A stretch of 64,000 bases of DNA from Crateriforma conspicua (GTDB lineage: Bacteria; Planctomycetota; Planctomycetia; Pirellulales; Pirellulaceae). The position numbers and the translations under genes were made by a program. Below, piece after piece: positions 17,510 to 25,234 of this stretch (position 1 is its first letter; the number at the start of each line of letters is the position of its first letter). The stretch lies in the NCBI RefSeq assembly GCF_007752935.1, contig NZ_CP036319.1, positions 4,092,001-4,156,000 of the forward strand, in the 5' to 3' direction. The notes beneath the pieces were generated by a model, which worked only from the letters and a program-made list of their open reading frames with translations, was not told the DNA's origin and did no database searches.

Positions 17510-18370
17510 TCAGGTGACCGCGTGGGTTTTCAGTTGGTCAAAATAGGACTGCCAAGTCTGGTGTTCGCGACCGGCGGCCGCCAGGAAATCACTGGGATTG
17601 TCGACTGCTCCGTTTCGGATGCCCTCGTAGATCCCCGCAATGATATTTCCCATGAATTCCCCTAGTTCGTCGACACGGTCCTTGCGATATTCATCCACGG
17701 ACATCGCCCGATAGCTCAGATTCGTTCCAAAGGCAGCGTTCAGATAGTCAGCCAACTGTTGCTGGGTGATCGCTTCGCCGTGCAGGTTATAAGTTTGGCC
17801 GTCGTGTTTGGATTTCGTTAGCATCCGTGCGTACGCATAAGCCAGTTCCGGTCGCGTCGTGTAGCCGCATTGACCGTCACCGGCGCAGTTCGCGATTTCG
17901 CCACGTTGCTTGTACGTGTCGATGTATTCGACATCCGGTTCGATGTAGATTCCGTTGCGACCGATCACCCAGCGCAATCCGCTTTCGCGCACATCCGTCT
18001 CGGTCTGTCGGTTGCTGTGAACGACGGGCGAAAACGCGGTCGATTGTTCGGCTCCCTGAATACTGGTGTAAACCAGCTTCTGAACCCCCGACTGCTTGGC
18101 GGCTTCGATCACGTTGCGATGTTGACCGATGCGTTTATCCGGCGCGTCCATCCCTGAAACCAACAGAACCGCATCGATGCCCTGTAGTGACTGTTTCAAG
18201 TCATCGGGTTTCTCGTAATCTCCGGGGCGGATTTCGATTCCCAACGATTCGGCTTTGGAGGGTGTCCGCGCCAAGCCGATCACGTTAACGGGTCCGACGA
18301 TTTCAGCGGCGGCCCGAACGATGGCACCGCCCAGTTTTCCGCTAGCGGAGGTGACTGCGATTTTCGTCAT
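17510..18370 (-). CDS. QorB-like NAD(P)H:quinone oxidoreductase (NmrA-like SDR)
   Basis: Atypical short-chain dehydrogenase with the N-terminal nucleotide motif TSASGKLGGAIV, followed by GLARTPSKAESLGIEIRPGDY, AVLLVSG, LVYTSIQGAEQ and a C-terminal substrate lobe with YNLHGEAITQQQLADYLN. At 286 residues it equals E. coli QorB in length, and the core motifs match that group, which reduces quinones with NADPH. The ATG at 18368-18370 gives MTKIAVTSASG directly. It is divergent from a MarR regulator gene with an operator between them, so regulation by that protein is likely. Confidence 0.85.
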   Translation of the reverse strand: MTKIAVTSASGKLGGAIVRAAAEIVGPVNVIGLARTPSKAESLGIEIRPGDYEKPDDLKQSLQGIDAVLLVSGMDAPDKRIGQHRNVIEAAKQSGVQKLVYTSIQGAEQSTAFSPVVHSNRQTETDVRESGLRWVIGRNGIYIEPDVEYIDTYKQRGEIANCAGDGQCGYTTRPELAYAYARMLTKSKHDGQTYNLHGEAITQQQLADYLNAAFGTNLSYRAMSVDEYRKDRVDELGEFMGNIIAGIYEGIRNGAVDNPSDFLAAAGREHQTWQSYFDQLKTHAVT

Positions 18371-18579
18371 GGGGTTGTCCTTTTCTTGACTGGATCGTGC
18401 CGGAAACACCACGGAACCGCTTGGTTAAGCGATCCGACCGTGGCCGTGTCACCGCCCCGAAAGCAATGCCAGGGAGACCGACTAAGGCTTCGTCGTTCCG
18501 AGACTCCCGCGACATTGTCATCACAGCCCAGCAAACAGTACGCCAAACGAATTTCGGCATTCTGATCGCCAGACCGGCA

Positions 18580-18608
18580 TTGGCCGCCACAGCCCTTATG
18601 TGTACAAT
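18580..18608 (+). promoter_or_regulatory. Sigma70-type promoter of the MarR gene
   Basis: TTGGCC (18580-18585, 4 of 6 matches to TTGACA), a 17-bp spacer and TACAAT (18603-18608, 5 of 6 matches to TATAAT), reading toward the MarR gene whose ATG is at 18685. The -10 box lies inside the operator palindrome. Confidence 0.6.
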
Positions 18609-18615
18609 GCACACA
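18599..18615. promoter_or_regulatory. Putative MarR operator palindrome
   Basis: TGTGTACAATGCACACA is a 17-bp near-palindrome (7 of 8 half-site pairs match around the central base) covering the -10 box of the MarR promoter. MarR-family proteins bind such dyads of about 16-20 bp and repress their own gene and the divergent one. Confidence 0.6.
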
Positions 18616-18684
18616 CCCACGAGTCAACCGCCACCCGGCGTCAGCAACAGCGTAGAACTTCAGTCATTCCCAAGGTCAAACCGC

Positions 18685-19134
18685 ATGGCGAATCAACAGC
18701 GTCCGGGATTCTTGATCAGCCGTTTGGCGTATCTGTTTCGGCTGCGCATCGAACAAGTGCTGGCGGAAAACGATTCGGAACTCTCCTCCGAGGAATCCGC
18801 GTTGTTGATGGTGTTGGTGGAATCGGGCAAACCGCTTCGCCGCGGCGAGTTTGCCGAGATCATGCTGCGGGACAAAACCACGATCACTCGCCAGCTGGAC
18901 GGATTGGTCGCCAAAGGGCTGGTGAAGCGACAGAAAGACCCTCAGGACGGCCGAGCCGTTCTGATTTCACCGACGGCTAAGGGGAGACGTCAGATTGAGC
19001 GGCTGTTGCCACCGTTTCGCCAATTGCGGGAGAGCCTGAAGGACGGGCTGACCATGCAAGAATGGAAGATCGCGATGAAGGCGATGCATCAGATGAAAGA
19101 CAATCTGATTGCGATGGAAAAGACGGCCGACTGA
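18685..19134 (+). CDS. MarR-family transcriptional regulator
   Basis: A 149-residue winged-helix repressor. Seen: an N-terminal dimerisation helix (PGFLISRLAYLFRLRIEQVL), the winged helix-turn-helix with LRRGEFAEIMLRDKTTITRQLDG split by helix boundaries, and the wing KGLVKRQKDPQDGRAVLISPTAKG with the conserved Asp-Xaa-Arg. The ATG at 18685 begins MANQQRP, just ahead of the domain; in-frame upstream ATGs at 18598 and 18607 overlap the operator and are not preferred. It probably senses a quinone, phenolic or oxidant and controls the divergent QorB-like gene. Neighbour on the right is the convergent UroD-family gene. Confidence 0.92.
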   Translation: MANQQRPGFLISRLAYLFRLRIEQVLAENDSELSSEESALLMVLVESGKPLRRGEFAEIMLRDKTTITRQLDGLVAKGLVKRQKDPQDGRAVLISPTAKGRRQIERLLPPFRQLRESLKDGLTMQEWKIAMKAMHQMKDNLIAMEKTAD

Positions 19135-19197
19135 TAAACGGCAGTGTCACTTGCGAACTCGCCGCATTACGTTCACCTACAGAACCTGAATACCGAT

Positions 19198-20610
19198 TTA
19201 GAACGATACGACCATGTGCCACAGAAAAGCGTAGGCCCAAGCGTCGATCCCTTGCCAAGACGACTGGACCACGGATTCGTCACCGGTCATTTCCGGCCAT
19301 TCTTGTCGAACGTTTGCCCATGGTTGGACAACGCCGGCGGGACGATCGGACTGGTCGTGAATGAATCGTCCGTCGGCAGGTCTTGCGGCGATCGATTCTA
19401 CCGGCATGCCGCCCGAGGACTGGGAATAGGTTCCAAAATCACGAAAAGTCTCGGTCATGATCCGCAGATTTTCGATGCTTGTATCGTTCTGCATGATCGC
19501 GCCCGCGTCGGCAATGTAGCCACCATCGACGGCGACCTCGGCGATCACTTTTTTGCAGTACCGGCGGACTTCGTCAGCATCCGCAAAGCTGAGCAACCGA
19601 TTAGGGATCCCGCCGCTGATTGCAAACTTGTGGCCGAGTTTCTTCTTGGCTTCAAAGACGTCATCTTGGTCGCAATGAACAATGATGCTGCCGGCGGGTA
19701 ACTCCAAGAAAGCGTCCCAGTGATGATGCCATTTGCCTTCGGCATAGAACAGGGTTTGATGCCCATCGGCCCACAGTTCTTCGATGATCGGTTTCAGTGT
19801 TGGCCAATAGAACCGGTCAAACTGGTCTTGATTGATCAGTGGCACGCAACCGCGGTGCATCCAAATCGTGACGGGCAACACGCGATCGGGGTCTGCGGAC
19901 GCTTTGGCGACTTCCAACATATGCGGCATCAAGGCTTCGACGGCCGCCATGACTTCGGCCGGGCGTTCAAATAAGTCGTATGTCATCCCCAGATAGCCGC
20001 GAAACTTGTCAGCGATGATATCAAACGGACTCTTCAAGATGCCGCAGATCGCGGCGGGAGTTTGGCATTCGACGCGCAGTTGCTGGACCGCTTGCCCCAG
20101 TGCGTTGAAGTACTGCATGACTGCCATGCCGCCTTTCAACCACGCCAGGTTATTTTCCGTGGTGTTGGATTGGCCAGGCCCGCAGACGCGCGACTGCGTC
20201 CGAGGAATCCAGGTTTCCAAAAGAAAGCCGGTCGGGTCCGCCGCCAATGCCTGGTATTCGTCGCTGCGCATCCACGCTTGATCTTCAGACGGTTCTTTGT
20301 ATTGGAAACAGTTGTTCGCATCCAAACCGACGCCCGGAATGGCCAAGTAGCGGGTTCCCATCAACTGGGGAATCAGCCCCCAGACGTAGACCATGTTTGG
20401 GACAACCGCGTCCCACCCGAATTGCTTCGTCGCGACACGAACGGCTTCGAAAGCCTTTTCATAATCCTGGGTCACGTCTTGGCACGTCATGCCGGCGATC
20501 GTTGCCGTGGCTTCGGCCACGAATGGCCGGATCGGGATGCGGTCCGGTGTGCCGTTGGCCATCGCGACGCGATAACGCTGCAGTCTTTCTGCATAAGAGT
20601 CATCGTTCAT
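19198..20610 (-). CDS. Uroporphyrinogen decarboxylase (URO-D) family protein, not HemE
   Basis: A 470-residue TIM-barrel protein of the URO-D superfamily. Seen: ATIAGMTCQDV, FGWDAVVPNMVYVWG, the MHRGCVPLINQDQFDRFYWP segment (residues about 285), LFYAEGKWHHHWDAF, and CKKVIAEVAVDGGYIADAGA near the end, which parallel the methyltransferase-like members (MtaA/CmuA-type) rather than heme-making HemE, which is about 350 residues and has a different N-terminus. The ATG at 20608-20610 gives MNDDSYAERLQRY. Members of this branch move methyl groups to or from corrinoid or thiol carriers, or demethylate methoxylated compounds. Substrate unknown. No corrinoid protein or reductive activase lies next to it. 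Confidence 0.75.
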   Translation of the reverse strand: MNDDSYAERLQRYRVAMANGTPDRIPIRPFVAEATATIAGMTCQDVTQDYEKAFEAVRVATKQFGWDAVVPNMVYVWGLIPQLMGTRYLAIPGVGLDANNCFQYKEPSEDQAWMRSDEYQALAADPTGFLLETWIPRTQSRVCGPGQSNTTENNLAWLKGGMAVMQYFNALGQAVQQLRVECQTPAAICGILKSPFDIIADKFRGYLGMTYDLFERPAEVMAAVEALMPHMLEVAKASADPDRVLPVTIWMHRGCVPLINQDQFDRFYWPTLKPIIEELWADGHQTLFYAEGKWHHHWDAFLELPAGSIIVHCDQDDVFEAKKKLGHKFAISGGIPNRLLSFADADEVRRYCKKVIAEVAVDGGYIADAGAIMQNDTSIENLRIMTETFRDFGTYSQSSGGMPVESIAARPADGRFIHDQSDRPAGVVQPWANVRQEWPEMTGDESVVQSSWQGIDAWAYAFLWHMVVSF

Positions 20611-20804
20611 GGTGCTACCTACGCCGCCCCCAGAGCAAATCTTGGATCCCTTTGTAGCGATCGACCAAACGGTTTCGAAACCCGATCGGTCATCACCGCT
20701 ATTGTCGCGATGCAAGATTTGCCGCGTGGCAGTGGGCGACCACGAAGTGACGCATTTTTGCCGCATCAGGACGACATGTCGCACCGATCACTCGGTCGCA
20801 ACCT

Positions 20805-21929
20805 TCAACCTTGCGGCGTGACGCTTTCGCGATAGTCGTTGAGACGTCGTACGGCATCATGCAGTCCCGGACGCTCGCTTAACCCATCGCCGAAGAAGCC
20901 CTGTTTGACGCCGGCGTTTCCGAAACCTTTGCTGGTGTCCACTGGATTGCACCAGAAGACGCCCAGGATGTAATCCGTGTCCAACGCGGCTTTGACATAA
21001 TCGACGTAGGCTTCACCCGCGGCCACTGAGTCATCCGCGATCTTCCACATCCGAACGTCTTTGTCCCCGTCCTTGAAACGGATCGCAAAGTCACAAATCA
21101 AGATCGGCTTTCCGGTCAACTGAAAAACCTTGTCGAATTCGTCTTTGGGGAACGGCGCCCAAAAATGCGGCTGAATCGCGATTGCATCGACATATGGCAA
21201 CATTTCTTTGACGACACCCGGGTCCAACGTATTGAATGCAAACCGATCACCGAAGATCAAATGATCAGGGTCATATTTGCGGTTCGCTTCGCCGATCACG
21301 CGAAAATACTGCCCAGCGATGCGGCACAAAAACGCTTGATCGCGGGCCTGTCCATCATCACCATCCCAGTTCGCCACAAAAGCGTCATAGACATTGCGTC
21401 CCGGTGAATCGCCAGGCAGATCACGCATGAAGTCCACCCAATTCTTTCCGGTCGGATTGTCCAGCGGCCAGGCCCCCAGATCCGTCCAGCAGTAACCGAT
21501 GACGTTGTGCGGATTGTCGCGACTGCGTTGACAACTGGCTTTCACACCACGCTGAAGCTTCGCCTGTACCGCCGGGTCAAAGATGTCGACGAACCGAATG
21601 TTATCCTTCCCACGGTACATGGAAATGGGAACCAAATGATTCCAGCTTTCCAAGTAGGGCATATCCGCCCGCAATGCGTCGGGACACCCGTAACCATAGG
21701 CATTAAACCCCAGACGTTTGCACGCGTTGGAGATCACGGAGTAGTCAAACGTCGCACGGTTGGTCCCCATGTGCGTGATACCGTGTGCAAAGAACGGATC
21801 ACCGTCTGGCCCAACCAACCAATGCCGTCCGTTGATTTGCGTCAAACCAATGGTTTGCGGTTCATCGTGTTGTGCGTGCAAGGTCGGCGAACAAAGGATG
21901 ACGAGTAAAAGCACGTGAGCCAATTTCAT
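20805..21929 (-). CDS. Secreted agarase-like (clan GH-A) protein, catalytic residues altered
   Basis: A 374-residue exported protein: signal peptide MKLAHVLLLVILCSPTLHA, then HGITHMGTNRA, LGFNAYGYGCP, NPHNVIGYCWTDLGAW, FRVIGEANRKYDPDHLIFGDRF, VDAIAIQPHFWAP and PILICDFAIRF. This order matches GH50/agarase-like barrels annotated in marine bacteria. In these, the acid/base sits in a GYFTDNE-like motif and the nucleophile in an IGEF-like motif. Here these read GYCWTDL and ICDF, so both expected Glu residues are absent or replaced by Asp. The chain is also short. It may be a binding protein or have shifted chemistry. Start from the ATG at 21927-21929 at the signal peptide. Confidence 0.65.
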   Translation of the reverse strand: MKLAHVLLLVILCSPTLHAQHDEPQTIGLTQINGRHWLVGPDGDPFFAHGITHMGTNRATFDYSVISNACKRLGFNAYGYGCPDALRADMPYLESWNHLVPISMYRGKDNIRFVDIFDPAVQAKLQRGVKASCQRSRDNPHNVIGYCWTDLGAWPLDNPTGKNWVDFMRDLPGDSPGRNVYDAFVANWDGDDGQARDQAFLCRIAGQYFRVIGEANRKYDPDHLIFGDRFAFNTLDPGVVKEMLPYVDAIAIQPHFWAPFPKDEFDKVFQLTGKPILICDFAIRFKDGDKDVRMWKIADDSVAAGEAYVDYVKAALDTDYILGVFWCNPVDTSKGFGNAGVKQGFFGDGLSERPGLHDAVRRLNDYRESVTPQG

Positions 21930-22258
21930 AGCACTTGTCGCCTTCGTCGACGTGAAACGTTTCCAACCGGATGAATCGACCAATGTACCATCGTTCCCAT
22001 CCCCGCGGCTGTGTTAGCCCATCGACAAGTGTTCGATTCCGTTGTCCATCGACGGGCCCCGGCCCCCACATCGCGAATCTGCATGCCGCTTTGCCGGCCA
22101 GTTGCCATCCGAAGTGCCGGCTTTGCCGGACCAATCAACACTTGGCGTTTTCGGTCGCATTTGCGTGAATAGGATTCGCGATTGATTGCGTATAGATATC
22201 GTAATGAGGGACTCTGTCGCACATCCATTTCCCAACGCACCCATCGACCGATCGATTC
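21930..22258. other. Divergent intergenic region, no gene seen
   Basis: GC-rich to about 22130, then AT-richer toward the GH5-like gene (TGCGTATAGATATCG near 22185-22200), which is the likely promoter side. No complete -35/-10 pair with proper spacing was found, and no open frame looks coding. Confidence 0.5.
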
Positions 22259-23557
22259 ATGATGAAACCAGTCAAGCTGTTGTTGCCGATCATGGCCACT
22301 GCGCTGTTGTTTTTACATCCCGTTTGCGTTGCACAGCACAGAAACACCGAGTCCGGAAATTCAATCCGCAAAAGATCGGCGAACAAGAAACAGCGGAGGA
22401 CAACAGAAAAAATCCTGAAAGAATTCCCGCCGGTGGATGGTCGCTGGACCGTCGGGCGGGCCAACGCATGGTATGCGAAACAACCTTGGTTGGTCGGATG
22501 CAACTATTATCCCGCGACGGCGATCAATCAAATCGACATGTGGCAGTCGTCGACGTTTGATCCGGAACAGATCGACAAAGAACTCGGTTGGGCCGAAGAC
22601 ATCGGCATGAATACCCTGCGGGTCTACTTACATGATTTGGTCTGGGACGATGACGAAGAAGGCTTCTACGGACGCATGGACCAGTTCTTGGACATCTGCG
22701 GAAAGCACCAGATTCGGCCATTCTTCGTATTCTTTGACGACTGTCACTTTCCGACTCCCGAGTTGGGACCGCAACCGTTTCCGGTCAAGCGTTATCACAA
22801 TTCGGGTTGGCGAAACTGTCCGGCGCGCGATCTGGCGGTCAGGTTTGCTGAGGGAAATGCAACCGTCGAAGAAGTCGCACGTTTGCGCGGATACGTCCAA
22901 GGCACGATGCGACGCTTTGCCGATGACGATCGCGTCCTGTTTTGGGAACTGTACAACGAACCGGGGCGCGGCAAAGGCGAATCGGGGGACATGGCCAAAC
23001 AACAGGGCTCGAAAACCAGCATGGGTGATCGGTCCAACCGCTTGGTGCACCAAGCCTGGGTGTGGGCAAGGGAAGTCAATCCGTCACAACCCATCACCAG
23101 CAACTCGGCCGGCAGCGTGGGCGTCGGGAACATCGCCATCAATCGTTCCAACGCGGACATTCATTCCATTCACAGTTACAGCCCGCCGGCGCAACTAGAA
23201 GAACTGATCCTGGATTACAAAAAAGACGGCCGACCGGTCATCGTCACCGAGTGGCTGGCGCGGACTCGTGGCAGCCGCGTCCAAGATTGCTTGCCGGTAC
23301 TGAAGAAACACAACGTCGGCGCGGTCAATTGGGGATTCGTATCCGGAAAGTCGGGAACGATCTGGCCGTGGGAAAGTCGCAAAGGCAAAGACTTGGTTGC
23401 CGAACGTCGTGATGGCAACGTGGTGGCCCCCGGCGAAGCCTTTCCGGAACCGGAGTTGTGGTTCCACGATTTGTTGCGTGCTGATGGAACGCCGTTTGAC
23501 GCTGAAGAGATTCAGTTTTTCAAAAAACTGACCGGCGTCCAATCGAAACCCGATTGA
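22259..23557 (+). CDS. Secreted GH5-like glycoside hydrolase
   Basis: A 432-residue exported clan GH-A enzyme with a signal peptide (KLLLPIMATALLFLHPVCVA) and a basic segment (RKRSANKKQRR) before the barrel. Signatures: GCNYYPATAIN, WAEDIGMNTLRVYLHDLVW, FFVFFDDCHFP, the acid/base region LFWELYNEPG, IHSIHSYSPP, and the nucleophile region VIVTEWLAR, followed by VGAVNWGFVSGK. The pairing of NEP and TEW glutamates fits GH5 or near relatives such as beta-mannanase or endo-glucanase types. Two adjacent ATGs (22259, 22262) are equivalent. Substrate undetermined. It is divergent from the agarase-like gene. Confidence 0.85.
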   Translation: MMKPVKLLLPIMATALLFLHPVCVAQHRNTESGNSIRKRSANKKQRRTTEKILKEFPPVDGRWTVGRANAWYAKQPWLVGCNYYPATAINQIDMWQSSTFDPEQIDKELGWAEDIGMNTLRVYLHDLVWDDDEEGFYGRMDQFLDICGKHQIRPFFVFFDDCHFPTPELGPQPFPVKRYHNSGWRNCPARDLAVRFAEGNATVEEVARLRGYVQGTMRRFADDDRVLFWELYNEPGRGKGESGDMAKQQGSKTSMGDRSNRLVHQAWVWAREVNPSQPITSNSAGSVGVGNIAINRSNADIHSIHSYSPPAQLEELILDYKKDGRPVIVTEWLARTRGSRVQDCLPVLKKHNVGAVNWGFVSGKSGTIWPWESRKGKDLVAERRDGNVVAPGEAFPEPELWFHDLLRADGTPFDAEEIQFFKKLTGVQSKPD

Positions 23558-23787
23558 TCGGCGTGCGATTGCCGCATTGTATCAACGAAATCGCTGAATT
23601 GGATCGCCCGTGGGTGCCGGTTTTCGGCGACACGCATCACAAGGACTGGGACAAGTATCGCTTGCCGCCGGGATCACGTCACGGATGCATGTTGCCGATT
23701 TCCATGTCGCAGGATCGGGCACTGCGCAAGGCCTTCGCCCTCGACCGAAGCGGACCGAATTGATGTGATTCGCCGGATCGACCTCGG

Positions 23788-25116
23788 TCAACCGATGTCG
23801 GGTAAATCCCACCCTTTTCGACGTGGACGATCCAGCAACGCGTTGGCTTCGTCATCGTTGGGAAATGTTTCCTTTTCGGGGTCCCACTGCAGACGCCGTC
23901 CCAGCATGCGGGTGATCACGATCAGGTGGCTGATCGAGGCCGTGCGATGTCCGATTTCCACATCCGCATTGGGTTTTTCGCGTGAACGGATACAGTCAAA
24001 CCAGTTGTCGACATGGCCGCGTGCGATCAAGTCGTCGCCTTCCCATTTCGCCGCTAGTTCCGGATCCGGCGGATCGGATACGAAGTCTGGTGGGTTGGTA
24101 GTGTACTTGTTGCGATTGATTTCCATCTTGCATTTCGAACCGGTGAACACGGCACCCAACTGAGGACCACGTCTTGGTTCTTTGTCCGGGAAGCTCAGTC
24201 TCACTTGAACTCCGTTGGCATAACGAAAATCCACGCGTGCTTGCGGGCCTTCATCCACCGGCCAAAATTCGACAGGGCCGGTTTCATCGGCTCCCAGCGC
24301 GTACTGCACCATGTCGTAGGCATGGGCGCCCATTCCGGTTACCTGCGAATTGGCATAGTCACGCCAATTGCCCCACCAGCGTCCATTCTTGACCGTCCAG
24401 TGCTGGAACAATTCGTGATGAAACGGATGCACCGGAGCTTGTCCCTGCCATAGATCCCAGTTGACGCCTTGGGGAATCGGTTCGGCGGGCAAACCTTTGG
24501 CGGGATACGGATTGGGGCCTCGAAAGTTGACACATTCGACGGCTCGGATGTCACCGATCCCACCGTCCCGCACGAACTCGCATGCGAACTGGTTCATTTC
24601 CATCGTTCGCTGTTGGGTGCCCGTCTGAACGACTCGCTGGTATTTGCGTGCCGCATCAACCAGGGCACGACCTTCGCGCAGGTACAACGACAGCGGCTTT
24701 TCGCAATACACGTCTTTGCCGGCTTGGCATGCAAGAATGCTGGCCAACACATGATGGTGATCGACGGTCGCCACCATCACCGCGTCGATGTCTTTCTGAT
24801 CAATCAGTTTGCGATAGTCTTGATAGACCCGCCAATCGGCCTGGTTCTTCTTCGTCACTTCATCGGTTTTGCGAAGATCCGCGTCACAGATCGCCACGAC
24901 GCGTCCCGAATTCGGGATATTGCGGGTCAATTGATCCCCACGCATGCCCATGCCAATGATGCCCACATTGATTCGGTCATTGGCACCGGGTGATGAATCC
25001 GATGCCAACACATGCCGCGGAATGATGGTGGGAACGGCCAAGGCCGCCGAAGCCGTCATGGCCGCCCGCTTGATGAAACTTCGTCGGCTAGGACCAGGAT
25101 TGCATTTGGCATTCAT
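23788..25116 (-). CDS. Tat-exported Gfo/Idh/MocA-family oxidoreductase
   Basis: A 442-residue NAD(P)-dependent sugar oxidoreductase with a twin-arginine signal (RRSFIKRAAMTASAALAVP) and cleavage near VLAS. The Rossmann motif INVGIIGMGMRG, DADLRKTDE, DAVMVATVDHHHVLA, KDVYCEKPLSLYL and RVVQTGTQQRTMEMN are all in place; the C-terminal half has GMGAHAYDMVQYALG and DNWFDCIRSREKPNADVEIGH split over the end. Members act on sugars, inositols or modified sugars outside the cytoplasm in planctomycetes. The ATG at 25114-25116 starts the Tat signal. It sits 118 bp downstream of the PVC cytochrome gene on the same strand. The fragment at 2989-3211 is a paralogous remnant. Confidence 0.9.
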   Translation of the reverse strand: MNAKCNPGPSRRSFIKRAAMTASAALAVPTIIPRHVLASDSSPGANDRINVGIIGMGMRGDQLTRNIPNSGRVVAICDADLRKTDEVTKKNQADWRVYQDYRKLIDQKDIDAVMVATVDHHHVLASILACQAGKDVYCEKPLSLYLREGRALVDAARKYQRVVQTGTQQRTMEMNQFACEFVRDGGIGDIRAVECVNFRGPNPYPAKGLPAEPIPQGVNWDLWQGQAPVHPFHHELFQHWTVKNGRWWGNWRDYANSQVTGMGAHAYDMVQYALGADETGPVEFWPVDEGPQARVDFRYANGVQVRLSFPDKEPRRGPQLGAVFTGSKCKMEINRNKYTTNPPDFVSDPPDPELAAKWEGDDLIARGHVDNWFDCIRSREKPNADVEIGHRTASISHLIVITRMLGRRLQWDPEKETFPNDDEANALLDRPRRKGWDLPDIG

Positions 25117-25234
25117 CCGAAAAACCTTTTGTAAAGCGGATGGGCCAAAACTTGCGGGTGCCACGAACGGCAGGCAGGAATCGGCCCCAGTGTTGCTGGG
25201 TTGTCAGGCCACCTGCACCGCCGCGGCGCGTCGG

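Noticed and set aside
23554-23763. Short plus-strand frame of 69 codons after the GH5-like gene
   Set aside because: No domain, no ribosome site, and it overlaps the end of the GH5-like gene.
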